64,000 nucleotides of DNA from the NCBI RefSeq assembly GCF_004153445.1, contig NZ_SDQC01000003.1, positions 310,001 to 374,000 on the forward strand, in the 5' to 3' direction. The notes under the pieces were generated by a model that was not told where the DNA came from, did no database searches, and saw only the letters and a program-made list of their open reading frames with translations. The position numbers and the translations under genes were made by a program. The stretch is from Allopusillimonas soli. GTDB lineage: Bacteria > Pseudomonadota > Gammaproteobacteria > Burkholderiales > Burkholderiaceae_B. Shown in pieces: positions 1 through 7,969 of the stretch. Position 1 is the first letter of the stretch. Every line of letters begins with the position of its first letter.

Positions 1-151
1 CGGCCGACCACCATTGCGGATGGCCGGCAATACTCACCAGCGCATCCAGTACCTTATCCAGATTCTCGCGGCCAAAATCTCCGCTGGTCTGCTGCTTTGC
101 GGTGTCGATGAAACGCGCAATCGCAGTCTGCTTTTCCGTGGCTTGGTTCAT
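1..151 (-). CDS. N-terminal part of an unknown protein, cut by the window edge
   Basis: An ATG at 151 on the minus strand follows a clear GGAG ribosome site (157-161), and the frame stays open to the window edge. It gives 50 residues beginning MNQATEKQTAIARF and ending in PQWWSA. The fragment is hydrophilic and helical-looking, with no signal peptide. I do not recognise the family. The gene is divergent from the LysR regulator at 293, so it is a plausible target of that regulator. A promoter with an inverted repeat in its spacer lies just upstream. Confidence 0.6.
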   Translation of the reverse strand, partial: MNQATEKQTAIARFIDTAKQQTSGDFGRENLDKVLDALVSIAGHPQWWSA

Positions 152-174
152 GATCATCTCCAGTAATGCAAATA

Positions 175-203
175 AATATAGGGGTGCGGCCATCGCCGCA
201 CAA
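175..203 (-). promoter_or_regulatory. Promoter with a palindrome in the spacer
   Basis: On the minus strand TTGTGC (198-203) and TATATT (175-180) are 17 bp apart and point at the gene starting at 151. The spacer holds a perfect inverted repeat, GTGCGGC-CATC-GCCGCAC (184-201, 7-bp arms). This fits a repressor or activator site for the partial gene. The -35 match is weak. Confidence 0.4.
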
Positions 204-292
204 ATTAATTGTTATAAGAAAAACATAAGCAATGCTAATCTTCTATCTATGAAAGCCCGTCTTGCTTCGCAGGAAAATAGAGGGTAAACCCT

Positions 293-1162
293 ATGAACAA
301 TCTCGATCTCGACTTGCTCCGTACGCTGGTAACCATCGAAAAAACTAATACATTTTCGGGCGCCGCAACGGCTCTCTTCAAGACGCAGTCGGCTGTCACC
401 CAGCAGATGCAGCGGCTGGAAAGCCAGATCGGCTGCGCGCTGTTCCAGAAAAAAGGCAGGCGGCGCATTCTTACCGCACAAGGGCAGCAACTGGCCGACT
501 ACGGCCGGCGTTTGCTTGCCATCAATGACGAGGCGCTACGCAGCATAGGACGCAAGCAAATGGAAGGCCAGATACGGCTCGGCGCCCCCCTGGATGTCGC
601 CGATACCATCCTGCCACCCGTGCTTACGCACATTGCGCGCCATGCCCCTCGCGTACGCATGGAGATCCGTGTGGACCGCAGCCCCTTTCTGATGGAGGCG
701 CTCGAGTCGGGCGACATAGACCTGACAATCTCCACACGCAAGAATCCGGGCCTGACTGGCTTCGCGCTTCGGACTTCGCCCACCGCGTGGATATGCGCCG
801 CCGACTATGTCTACAACAAACGTGCGCCGCTCCCACTGATTCTGGCCGATGAGCCCAGCATATTCCGCAAGCTTGCGCTCGAAGCGCTGGAAAATACACG
901 CCTTACATGGCACATCAACTATCTGGCGCCCACCCTTGTCGGCATCAAGGCCGCCGTGCGCGCGGGGCTGGGCGTCACAGCGCGCAGCGTCGAGTTCCTT
1001 GGCGCCGACATGCGCGTACTGGGCGAAGCTGACGGCCTGCCGCCGTTGCCACCCATGACCTACATGCTCTGGGCGCGCGGCGACACGATCAGCCCCTTGA
1101 CCATTGCCATCTACGACATGCTGAAGGCGCACTTCGAACAGAAGGAGGCGGAAGCGGCCTGA
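293..1162 (+). CDS. LysR-family transcriptional regulator
   Basis: A 289-residue protein of normal LysR length. Residues about 4-63 form the winged helix-turn-helix, with the family pattern of FSGAATALFKTQSAVTQQMQRLE followed by GCALFQKKGRR in shortened form: an AA-x-L-x-x-TQSAVTQQ core. The remainder matches the two-lobed effector-binding domain (RLGAPLDVADTILPPVL onward). It is divergent from the partial gene at 151 and convergent with the pirin gene, so its likely target is the partial gene. The effector is unknown. Confidence 0.9.
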   Translation: MNNLDLDLLRTLVTIEKTNTFSGAATALFKTQSAVTQQMQRLESQIGCALFQKKGRRRILTAQGQQLADYGRRLLAINDEALRSIGRKQMEGQIRLGAPLDVADTILPPVLTHIARHAPRVRMEIRVDRSPFLMEALESGDIDLTISTRKNPGLTGFALRTSPTAWICAADYVYNKRAPLPLILADEPSIFRKLALEALENTRLTWHINYLAPTLVGIKAAVRAGLGVTARSVEFLGADMRVLGEADGLPPLPPMTYMLWARGDTISPLTIAIYDMLKAHFEQKEAEAA

Positions 1163-1256
1163 CCAAGGCGGCCGGCGCCAGGATCACGCATTGAGCGAGC
1201 CCATTGGGATCAGTGCCCAACAGGCAGCACCACCGCCAGTGCCGACAGACCTCGGC

Positions 1257-2153
1257 TTATGGCACGGAATTCGGCGCTGGCGGCACCTGTTCCGGCAAGG
1301 GGATGTGCTCCGCGCTGTCCATGGGGGGCAGCTTGAAGCGCCCTCCCTGCCACTCCGCCTTGGCCTGCTCGATGCGTTCCTTGCGCGACGAGACAAAATT
1401 CCACCAGATATGGCGCGGTCCAACAGGCTCGCCGCCAAGCAGCATGACATGCGCGCCTGTCTGTGTTGAGACCGCAGGCGCATCGCCGGGCGCAAAGACC
1501 ACCATCTGCCCCTCGGTATATTGCTGCCCATCAATACTCACCTCGCCCCGCGCAATATACAGGCCACGCTCCGGATACTCATGCGGCAGGGGAATGCTGG
1601 CGCCCGCCTGGGCACGCACATCCAGATAGAACAGGGGCGAATGCACCTTGGCGGGGCTACAGGCACCGAACGCATTGCCTGCGATAAGGCGAGCACTCAA
1701 TCCGCCGTCCTCGATCACCGGCAGGGTATCCGCGGCATGATGGTCGAACGAGGCGGCATCCTCCTCATGTTGCTCAGGCACAGCCACCCAGGCCTGTATA
1801 CCGTCGAAACGGCCGCCCTGTTCACGCATGCCGTCGAAACGCTCCGAATGGCTGATGCCCGCGCCGGCCGTCATCCAGTTCAAAGCGCCCGGAAGTATCG
1901 CCTGCTCCACGCCCAGACTGTCGCGATGCGTCAAGCTGCCTTCGAATAGATAAGTCACAGTCGACAGACCGATATGGGGATGCGGGCGCACATCGATGTG
2001 GCGAGGCACCGGCATGGGCAGATCATGCGGCCCCATGCGGTCAAAGAATATGAAAGGGCCCACCATGCGGTGCTTTCTGAACGGCAGCACACGGCCCACC
2101 TTGAAGCCGCCACCCAGGTCGTGCGGGCGGGTTTCGATGACGATGTCCAGCAT
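1257..2153 (-). CDS. Pirin-family protein (bicupin)
   Basis: Pirins are iron-binding bicupins; bacterial members act as quercetinases or redox-sensitive cofactors. The N-terminal cupin is clear: GPFIFFDRMGP, then RPHPHIGLSTVTYLFEG and HRDSLG, which carry the His/His/His/Glu metal-ligand pattern, and then MTAGAGISHSE. The C-terminal cupin holds LPHEYPERGLYIARGEV. Start at 2153 is chosen because AAGGAG lies 6 nt upstream; the frame stays open to about 2204 but lacks a site there. The protein is 298 aa. It is divergent from the LeuC-like operon and shows no operon partner. Confidence 0.85.
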   Translation of the reverse strand: MLDIVIETRPHDLGGGFKVGRVLPFRKHRMVGPFIFFDRMGPHDLPMPVPRHIDVRPHPHIGLSTVTYLFEGSLTHRDSLGVEQAILPGALNWMTAGAGISHSERFDGMREQGGRFDGIQAWVAVPEQHEEDAASFDHHAADTLPVIEDGGLSARLIAGNAFGACSPAKVHSPLFYLDVRAQAGASIPLPHEYPERGLYIARGEVSIDGQQYTEGQMVVFAPGDAPAVSTQTGAHVMLLGGEPVGPRHIWWNFVSSRKERIEQAKAEWQGGRFKLPPMDSAEHIPLPEQVPPAPNSVP

Positions 2154-2287
2154 GGCGTACTCCTTGTTCACATTGACTATCGGGACGGAAAAATCATGAT
2201 GCACTCAATGCGCGAGCGCATGATGACGCTTCGCTACACGGCTGCCGGTCTCCGTTGCGGAAAGGCGGGAGTCGAATACAATTAAGT

Positions 2288-2316
2288 TGTATTGTTATAA
2301 ATACATCTATACAATC
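2288..2316 (+). promoter_or_regulatory. Promoter and GntR-type operator of the LeuCD/lyase operon
   Basis: TTGTAT (2288-2293), a 17-bp spacer and TACAAT (2311-2316, 5/6 to consensus) form a good sigma-70 promoter 29 bp ahead of the LeuC-like start. The palindrome ttgtattgttataaatacat (2288-2307) overlaps the -35 and the spacer. The same left arm and the same geometry recur in front of the Bug-gntR unit at 6824-6852. This suggests repression of both by the HutC-type GntR encoded at 5037-5804. Confidence 0.7.
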
Positions 2317-2344
2317 ATAATCATCTATCCAGACAGGATAACGC

Positions 2345-3619
2345 ATGTCCGCGCAGACTCTTGCTCAGAAACTGATCGCCCGCGCAGCCCATCGGCCGCA
2401 TGTGGACGTGGACGAGATCGTGACTTGCGAGGTCGATCTGGCCATGTTCCATGACTCCAGCGGCCCGCGCCGGCTGCAACCCATGCTTGACAGGCTTGGC
2501 GCAGGGATCTGGGACAAGTCGCGCGTGGTTCTGGTCATGGATCATTTCGTACCCGAGGAAGACGATGACGCGCGGCGCATTCTTGCGCTGACGCGCCAAT
2601 GGGCCCGCGCACAACAGCTTCCGCATGTGTATGACGCCGTCGGCATCTGTCATGTCGTGCTGCCCCAGCAGGGACACCTGAGGCCTGGCATGTTCTGCGT
2701 GGGCGGCGACTCGCATTCGCCCACTGGCGGGGCATTTGGCACTTATATGTTCGGCATCGGCAGCACTGAAATGCTTGGCGTCCTCGTGACGGGGCAGATC
2801 TGGGTAAAAGTGCCGCAGACATTGTGCATGCGCTGGTCGGGCAGCCTGCAGGAAGGCGTGCAGGCCAAGGATATGGTGCTGCACATGACAGGCCGGTTCG
2901 GCACCAACGGTGCAAACTACAGCGCCGTCGAATATGCAGGCGCGGCGGTCGAGGCCTTGTCCATGCGCGAGCGCATGACGCTTTCGAATATGAGCGCCGA
3001 GCTGGGGGCACAGGTCGGCCTGATTGCGCCGGACCAGACCACACTCGATTTCCTGCGGGCCGCCGGCGTCCAGGGCGATTTCGATCTCGATCACTGGAAG
3101 ACGGATGCCGGAGCGGTACAAATTGTGCATGAGTTCGACGCCGGGGCGTTGGCGCCCATGGTGGCTGCGCCGCACAGCCCGGGCAATGCTCAACCCATCG
3201 ACGACATGGCCGGCACGCCCGTACAGATAGCCTACATCGGCGCCTGCACGGGCGCCAAGCTCGACGATCTGCGGGCGGCAGCCCGTATTCTGCGCGGCAA
3301 GCGTGTTCCATCCACTGTACGCCTGATGGTGGCGCCCGCAACACTGCGCGACCAGACCCTGGCGCGCGAGGAGGGGATCATGGACATTCTGGAGAGCGCC
3401 GGCGCAGAGTTCTATGCCACATCCTGTGGAGCCTGTTCGGGTTACGGCAATGCGCTGTCCGGCGCGGCGAACGTCATTTCGACAACCGCACGCAATTTCA
3501 AGGGGCGCATGGGTTCGCCGGAGACTCAGGTTTTTCTCGCATCTCCCTATACGGTGGCCGCCTCCGCCCTGGCAGGCCGCATTGCCGATCCACGAATCAT
3601 GCTGGCGGACCAATCATGA
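2345..3619 (+). CDS. LeuC-like aconitase-superfamily hydratase, large subunit
   Basis: A 424-residue large subunit of the isopropylmalate isomerase/homoaconitase/dimethylmaleate hydratase group. Three cluster cysteines are present: C301 in GACTG and C361/C364 in SCGAC, as expected for a [4Fe-4S] dehydratase. The substrate-loop motif GGDSHSPTGG lies near residue 120. It overlaps the small-subunit gene by ATGA, so both are cotranslated. No leuA or leuB lies nearby, so leucine synthesis is unlikely. The lyase encoded next suggests that it hydrates or isomerises a substituted maleate or malate, as DmdA does in nicotinate fermenters. The substrate is inferred. Confidence 0.85.
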   Translation: MSAQTLAQKLIARAAHRPHVDVDEIVTCEVDLAMFHDSSGPRRLQPMLDRLGAGIWDKSRVVLVMDHFVPEEDDDARRILALTRQWARAQQLPHVYDAVGICHVVLPQQGHLRPGMFCVGGDSHSPTGGAFGTYMFGIGSTEMLGVLVTGQIWVKVPQTLCMRWSGSLQEGVQAKDMVLHMTGRFGTNGANYSAVEYAGAAVEALSMRERMTLSNMSAELGAQVGLIAPDQTTLDFLRAAGVQGDFDLDHWKTDAGAVQIVHEFDAGALAPMVAAPHSPGNAQPIDDMAGTPVQIAYIGACTGAKLDDLRAAARILRGKRVPSTVRLMVAPATLRDQTLAREEGIMDILESAGAEFYATSCGACSGYGNALSGAANVISTTARNFKGRMGSPETQVFLASPYTVAASALAGRIADPRIMLADQS

Positions 3620-4176
3620 CGCAGCGGCACCGAGTATGGCGCGTGGGCGAGAATATCGACACGGATGCGCTGGCGCCGGGCGCCTACATGAAACTGGACT
3701 TGCAGGCAATGGCCTCGCATTGCCTTGAGAATCATTATCCCGGCCTGGCTGCGGCCATACGCCCCGGCGACGTCCTGGTGGCGGGACACAATTTCGGTAT
3801 CGGGTCATCCAGGGAGCAGGCGGCGGGGGTGCTGGTGCAACTGGGCGTGAAGGCGGTCGTCGCCCCGTCTTTCAGCGGCTTGTACTTCCGCAATGCCTTC
3901 AATCTGGGGTTGCTTGCCGTCGTGTGCGCCGATGCCGACCGCATACCGGAAGGCAGCGAAATAGAAATCGACACGGATGCCGCTGTCATCCGCGTATTCG
4001 CCTCCCCCACACGCGCAGCAGGCACCAGCCATTCCCAAGACGGCAACGCGCATCCGGACCCAGCGTCCGCGCGCGTGTTGGCCTGCCAGAAAATCCCCGA
4101 CTTTCTGGCCAACATGGCCAAAGCCGGCGGTCTGCTGGCGCAACTGCAACAACAACTCGCACACACGACTCCATGA
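3616..4176 (+). CDS. LeuD-like aconitase-superfamily hydratase, small subunit
   Basis: A 186-residue swivel-domain subunit that pairs with the preceding large subunit. The N-terminus has the VGENIDTDALAPG motif and the active-site signature NFGIGSSRE is followed by FRNAFNLGLL, both typical of LeuD/DmdB small subunits. Residues after about 120 carry a serine/alanine-rich insert before a helical C-terminus. The gene starts at ATG 3616 inside the large-subunit stop (ATGA) and ends in an ATGA overlap with the lyase gene, so all three are translationally coupled. Confidence 0.85.
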   Translation: MTQRHRVWRVGENIDTDALAPGAYMKLDLQAMASHCLENHYPGLAAAIRPGDVLVAGHNFGIGSSREQAAGVLVQLGVKAVVAPSFSGLYFRNAFNLGLLAVVCADADRIPEGSEIEIDTDAAVIRVFASPTRAAGTSHSQDGNAHPDPASARVLACQKIPDFLANMAKAGGLLAQLQQQLAHTTP

Positions 4177-5030
4177 CCACGCTTCCCAGCCTTTTGCGCA
4201 CGGCACCCTGGGTTCTCGCACCCGGCGTCTATGACAGTTTCTCGTCCCTCATCGCCGAGCAGGCCGGCTTTCAGGCCCTGTATCTTTCCGGCGCCTCCAT
4301 CGCGTATACCCGCCTCGGACGCTCCGATGTGGGACTGACGACCTACACCGAAGTGGAGCAGACGCTCTCGCGCATCACCGACCGCGTAGCGCTACCCGTG
4401 ATCGTGGATGGCGACACCGGCTTCGGCAACGCGCTGAACGTCATACGCACGGTAAAGGGTCTGGAGAAGGCCGGCGCGGCCATGATACAACTTGAGGATC
4501 AGACTTTTCCCAAGCGCTGCGGCCACCTTGCAGGCAAAGCCGTGGTGCCCGTGGCGGAAATGTGCGGCAAGCTCAAGGCCGCGCTGGATGCCAGGCGCAG
4601 GTCCGACACGCTCGTTCTTGCACGCACCGACGCACTGGCCGTGGAGGGACTGGATGCCGCGCTGGATCGCGCCGAGGCCTACCTGGAGTGCGGCGCCGAC
4701 GTTCTGTTCATCGAGGCGCTGCGCACAGAGGCTCAGATGCGGATGGCCTGCGAGCGCTTTGCCGAACGCGTTCCCCTGCTTGCCAACATGGTCGAAGGAG
4801 GCCTGACGCCTGTGCAGTCGGCCGACCATCTTGCCCGCATCGGTTTCAAGATCGTGATTTTCCCCGGCGGGGCAGCCCGCGCGGTGGGACATGCGCTGCG
4901 CACCTACTATGGCTCCCTGATGCGTCACGGCACCACCGCCAACACTACGGACGCCATGCTCGACTTCAATCAGATCAATGCGCTGATCGGCACACCTGAA
5001 CTGATGCGGGAAGGTAGCCGCTATGAGTGA
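4173..5030 (+). CDS. Isocitrate lyase/PEP mutase-family C-C lyase, dimethylmalate-lyase-like
   Basis: A 285-residue member of the short ICL/PEPM class, much shorter than true isocitrate lyase. It has the Mg-binding region DGDTGFGN and the catalytic-loop motif KRCGH with C116; this cysteine marks lyases (methylisocitrate lyase, 2,3-dimethylmalate lyase) rather than the phosphonate mutases. The C-terminal region retains ANMVEGG. ATG at 4173 overlaps the LeuD-like stop. Coupling to a LeuCD-type hydratase matches the dmdA-dmdB-dml arrangement, where dimethylmalate is split into propionate and pyruvate. Oxaloacetate decarboxylase or another alkylmalate lyase activity remains possible. Confidence 0.82.
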   Translation: MTTLPSLLRTAPWVLAPGVYDSFSSLIAEQAGFQALYLSGASIAYTRLGRSDVGLTTYTEVEQTLSRITDRVALPVIVDGDTGFGNALNVIRTVKGLEKAGAAMIQLEDQTFPKRCGHLAGKAVVPVAEMCGKLKAALDARRRSDTLVLARTDALAVEGLDAALDRAEAYLECGADVLFIEALRTEAQMRMACERFAERVPLLANMVEGGLTPVQSADHLARIGFKIVIFPGGAARAVGHALRTYYGSLMRHGTTANTTDAMLDFNQINALIGTPELMREGSRYE

Positions 5031-5036
5031 GGCCGG

Positions 5037-5804
5037 CTAGCGGCTTTCATCCATGACCCAGGTATCTACCCCTTTACTACGCCGGTTAGAAAGCGCCATG
5101 CGATATTCGAAACGGTCGGGATTGTAGACAGCCACCAGATATTCGATGGGACGATTGCGTGTATCGCGCGTTACGCGCTTGATGCATAGTAACGGCGAGG
5201 CGATGGCCACCCCCAACGCCTCGGCGTGATGCGCATCGGCCACTGTTGCACTGAATGACTGCTCCGCCGACCCGAGCCGCAGGCCCAGGCTCTTGAAGAC
5301 AGCCTGCAAGGGCTGGCGCTCGAGCGCATCGCGCGTATAGCGCCGGCCTATGTCTTCGGGCACATAGGTCAACAGGTAGGAAAACGGCACATCCTCGTAG
5401 CAGCGCACACGGATGGCCTTCTGGACCCGGCTGCCTGCAGGAAGCGCCAACTGGTTCTGCACGTCCTGCCTGGGCTGCTCGTAGCCAAACTCAAGCAGCC
5501 GCACATGCGTGTTGGCACCCATGGTATTCAGGTGCGCCACCAGCTTGTTGATATCGGCCGACAAGGGCTGCAAGCGCACACTGCCCGCAACCGGAAATGT
5601 GCCCGACCCCTGTCTGCGCTCTACCAGGCCCTCGCGCTGCAACAGCTCCAACGACCTACGTATGGTCAGGCGCGATACGCCGTACTTTTCAGCCAGCGCA
5701 TTCTCGCCCGGCATGGCCTCGTCGTGAACATACTCGCGATTTTCAATCGCCTGCTTGAGCAGGCGGTATATTTTGTAGTATCGAGGGGTCGGGTTGTCGA
5801 TCAT
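5037..5804 (-). CDS. GntR-family regulator, HutC type with UTRA domain
   Basis: The protein has 255 residues from ATG 5804. Residues about 8-75 are the GntR winged helix (MPGENALAEKYGVSRLTIRR, then GLVERRQGSGTF), followed by a UTRA effector domain (FSYLLTYVPEDIG, IEYLVAVYNPDRFEYRM). It lies 7 bp downstream of the Bug receptor gene, so it is coupled to it, and it faces the LeuCD/lyase operon tail to tail. The shared palindrome in both promoters makes it the likely repressor of both units, with an operon substrate or intermediate as inducer. A GTG at 5828 is an alternative start but would overlap the receptor. Confidence 0.9.
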   Translation of the reverse strand: MIDNPTPRYYKIYRLLKQAIENREYVHDEAMPGENALAEKYGVSRLTIRRSLELLQREGLVERRQGSGTFPVAGSVRLQPLSADINKLVAHLNTMGANTHVRLLEFGYEQPRQDVQNQLALPAGSRVQKAIRVRCYEDVPFSYLLTYVPEDIGRRYTRDALERQPLQAVFKSLGLRLGSAEQSFSATVADAHHAEALGVAIASPLLCIKRVTRDTRNRPIEYLVAVYNPDRFEYRMALSNRRSKGVDTWVMDESR

Positions 5805-5811
5805 TCCATGG

Positions 5812-6780
5812 TCAGCCAGCAGTCGCACCCGTGAATTCTACGACTTTGGCATAGCGCTCGATATCCTTGTGTACAAAATCGGCCAACTCCTGCGGCGTGG
5901 TGGTTACCACCGTGCCGCCCTCGGGTTCGATCAACTTCACAAAAGACGCCTGTTTCGCGCCCTCGACCACCGCGCGGTTCAACTGCTCCAGCCTGGCCTG
6001 CGGAATGCCTGCTGGTCCGAACATGCCAAACCAGGCTTTCGAACTGAATCCATCTATCGTCTGCGCTATCGGCGGCACGCCCGGAAACTGCGACATGGGT
6101 TCGGGGCTGGTCACACCCAGGATCTTGATGCGGTCGGTTCCTCGGAAAGGCAGCACATTGACCACACTGGCAAACATCAGATCCACCTGTCCGCCAACCA
6201 GGTCCTGCATGGCCGGCGATGTGCCCTTGTAGGGCACGGTCAGCGCCTCAATGCCCGCCTCCATTTGGAAGCTGGCCGTCGCCATATGGAGCGACGAACC
6301 AATGCCACCCACGGCAAAGGAATACTTGCCCGGATCCTTCTTCGCCAGCGCGATCAGGTCCTTGACGCTCTGCGCGGGAAAATCCTTGCGCGCCACCAGG
6401 ACGCTGGGCACTTCCGCCAGCATGCTGATGGGGCTGAAGTCCTTCTCCGGATCAAAAGGCAGCTTCTTGTACAGGCTCGGATTCACCGAAAAACTGCTGT
6501 AGCTGACCAGCAATGTATTGCCATCTTTGGGAGCGCGAGCCACTTCCGTTGCAGCGATATTGCCGCCTGCCCCCGGCTTGTTCTCCACAATCACCGTCTG
6601 CCCTAGAATGGCGCTCATTTCCTGAGCAATACCTCGGGCAACGCGGTCGGTGGTTCCGCCCGGCGAAGCGCCCACAACCAGCGTCAACGCCGGACTTTCC
6701 GCCATGGCAGGCAAGGCCAGGGCCAGGGGCGTGGCCAGCGCGGCGCCGATGATGGCTCTGCGCAGCATCTGTCTATTCAT
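5812..6780 (-). CDS. Bug-family (TctC-like) periplasmic binding receptor
   Basis: The protein has 322 residues from ATG 6780, which has GAGGAG 7 nt upstream. A signal peptide ends near MAESPALT. The family pattern follows: a VVGASPGGTTDRVARG loop, VENKPGAGGNIAATEVARA and the late PGVPPIAQTIDGF region. Bug proteins capture carboxylates or related small molecules in the periplasm. Being in a bicistron with GntR and sharing its promoter-operator with the LeuCD/lyase operon, it probably delivers that pathway's substrate. No TctA/TctB permease genes are present in the window. Confidence 0.9.
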   Translation of the reverse strand: MNRQMLRRAIIGAALATPLALALPAMAESPALTLVVGASPGGTTDRVARGIAQEMSAILGQTVIVENKPGAGGNIAATEVARAPKDGNTLLVSYSSFSVNPSLYKKLPFDPEKDFSPISMLAEVPSVLVARKDFPAQSVKDLIALAKKDPGKYSFAVGGIGSSLHMATASFQMEAGIEALTVPYKGTSPAMQDLVGGQVDLMFASVVNVLPFRGTDRIKILGVTSPEPMSQFPGVPPIAQTIDGFSSKAWFGMFGPAGIPQARLEQLNRAVVEGAKQASFVKLIEPEGGTVVTTTPQELADFVHKDIERYAKVVEFTGATAG

Positions 6781-6823
6781 CCTCAATCTCCTCGGAAGTT
6801 CTTATCGGATTAGCATGACGGAA

Positions 6824-6852
6824 ATCATATACTTGTATTGATAACAATACAA
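6824..6852 (-). promoter_or_regulatory. Promoter and GntR-type operator of the Bug-gntR unit
   Basis: On the minus strand TTGTAT (6847-6852), 17 bp and TATGAT (6824-6829) form a promoter for the Bug gene. The palindrome ttgtattgataacaatacaa (6833-6852) has perfect 8-bp arms and covers the -35 and spacer. Arms, spacing and promoter geometry are the same as at 2288-2316. This supports one repressor for both units and autoregulation of gntR. Confidence 0.72.
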
Positions 6853-7055
6853 CTTATTTGATGGCCTGGAGGCCAGACAATGAATGTCGCCGGAGCAGGC
6901 TGGCTGGCGCGGCCGTGCATGGCGTTCGGTTCATGTTCCCGGCCCGGATAGTCATTCGAAAAATAAATGCATTTGATCTAAACATTTAATTTGTGGATAG
7001 CGGGGATATTGGCTATCTTGTAGGTTCGAATGCATCGCTTGCACAGGTATCCACC

Positions 7056-7892
7056 ATGACAAAGCCTTTCTACTACGCCCCCCATGGCGGGCACCCCGAA
7101 CAGACCGAGCTCTTGACCGACAGGGCCATGTTCACTGAGGCCTACGCCGTCATTCCCAGGGGCGTCATGCGCGACATCGTCACAAGCAACCTGCCTTTCT
7201 GGGAAAAAACACGCGTATGGGTGCTCGCTCGCCCTCTTTCCGGATTCGCCGAAACCTTCTCTCAATACATTATGGAAGTGGACAGCGGCGGCGGCAGCGA
7301 CAAACCCGAACAGAATCCCAACGCGGAAGCCGTTCTGTTCGTCGTGGAAGGCGAGATCAATCTCACGCTGCAAGGCGACTCGCATGTCCTGAAGCCTGGC
7401 GGCTATGCTTTCATTCCGCCGGGGGCCAAGTGGACGCTGCACAATCGCGGCAGCGACGCGGCGCGCTTTCACTGGATACGCAAGCATTACCAGCATGTCG
7501 ACGGTATTGCCGTGCCGGACGCCTTCGTGACCAATGAAAAAGAAATCGAGCCCATTCCCATGCCAGGCACCGAGGGGCGATGGGCGACTACGCGATTTGT
7601 GGACAGCGGCGATGTGCGTCACGACATGCATGTCAACATCGTCACCTTCCTGCCCGGCGGCGTGATTCCATTCGCGGAAACCCATGTCATGGAGCATGGT
7701 CTCTACGTGTTGGAAGGCAAGGCGGTGTACCGTCTGAATCAGGATTGGGTGGAGGTTGAAGCGGGAGATTTCATGTGGCTGCGTGCATTCTGTCCCCAGG
7801 CCTGCTATGCCGGCGGCCCAGGCCCCTTCCGCTATCTGCTCTACAAGGATGTGAACCGCCACATGAACCTGCTGCTGGGCGGCCAGGGGTAG
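7056..7892 (+). CDS. (S)-ureidoglycine aminohydrolase-like bicupin
   Basis: A 278-residue tandem cupin. In the second cupin E208, H210, H214 and Q248 have the spacing (0, +2, +6, +40) of the manganese ligands of plant ureidoglycine aminohydrolase (E235/H237/H241/Q275), which releases ammonia from ureidoglycine in purine catabolism. The first cupin (AEAVLFVVEGEINL) lacks a full ligand set, as expected. ATG 7056 was chosen because it begins the conserved N-terminus (MTKPFYYAPHGG); an upstream GTG at 6993 adds unlikely residues. No other allantoin genes are visible, so the true substrate could be a different ureido or amino acid. Confidence 0.82.
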   Translation: MTKPFYYAPHGGHPEQTELLTDRAMFTEAYAVIPRGVMRDIVTSNLPFWEKTRVWVLARPLSGFAETFSQYIMEVDSGGGSDKPEQNPNAEAVLFVVEGEINLTLQGDSHVLKPGGYAFIPPGAKWTLHNRGSDAARFHWIRKHYQHVDGIAVPDAFVTNEKEIEPIPMPGTEGRWATTRFVDSGDVRHDMHVNIVTFLPGGVIPFAETHVMEHGLYVLEGKAVYRLNQDWVEVEAGDFMWLRAFCPQACYAGGPGPFRYLLYKDVNRHMNLLLGGQG

Positions 7893-7969
7893 CCGCCCGC
7901 TTTCATGCCCAGGCCGGCCTTGCGCCATGGCTGCCAGGCGCTGGCTGCGCGAATCCGACGGCTGGCGTT

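Noticed and set aside
102-287. Possible 61-residue membrane peptide before the first LysR gene
   Set aside because: It overlaps the partial gene's start and promoter on the other strand and lacks a ribosome site.
2321-3613. Open frame of 430 codons on the minus strand across the LeuC-like gene
   Set aside because: It is antisense to a gene with clear cluster cysteines and operon coupling; its own translation shows no family motif.
2345-4176. Leucine biosynthesis leuCD
   Set aside because: No leuA or leuB nearby, and the genes are coupled to a C-C lyase and a catabolic-type receptor and regulator.
4173-5030. Isocitrate lyase (aceA)
   Set aside because: Only 285 residues; true isocitrate lyases are much longer and have the KKCGH form with extra segments.
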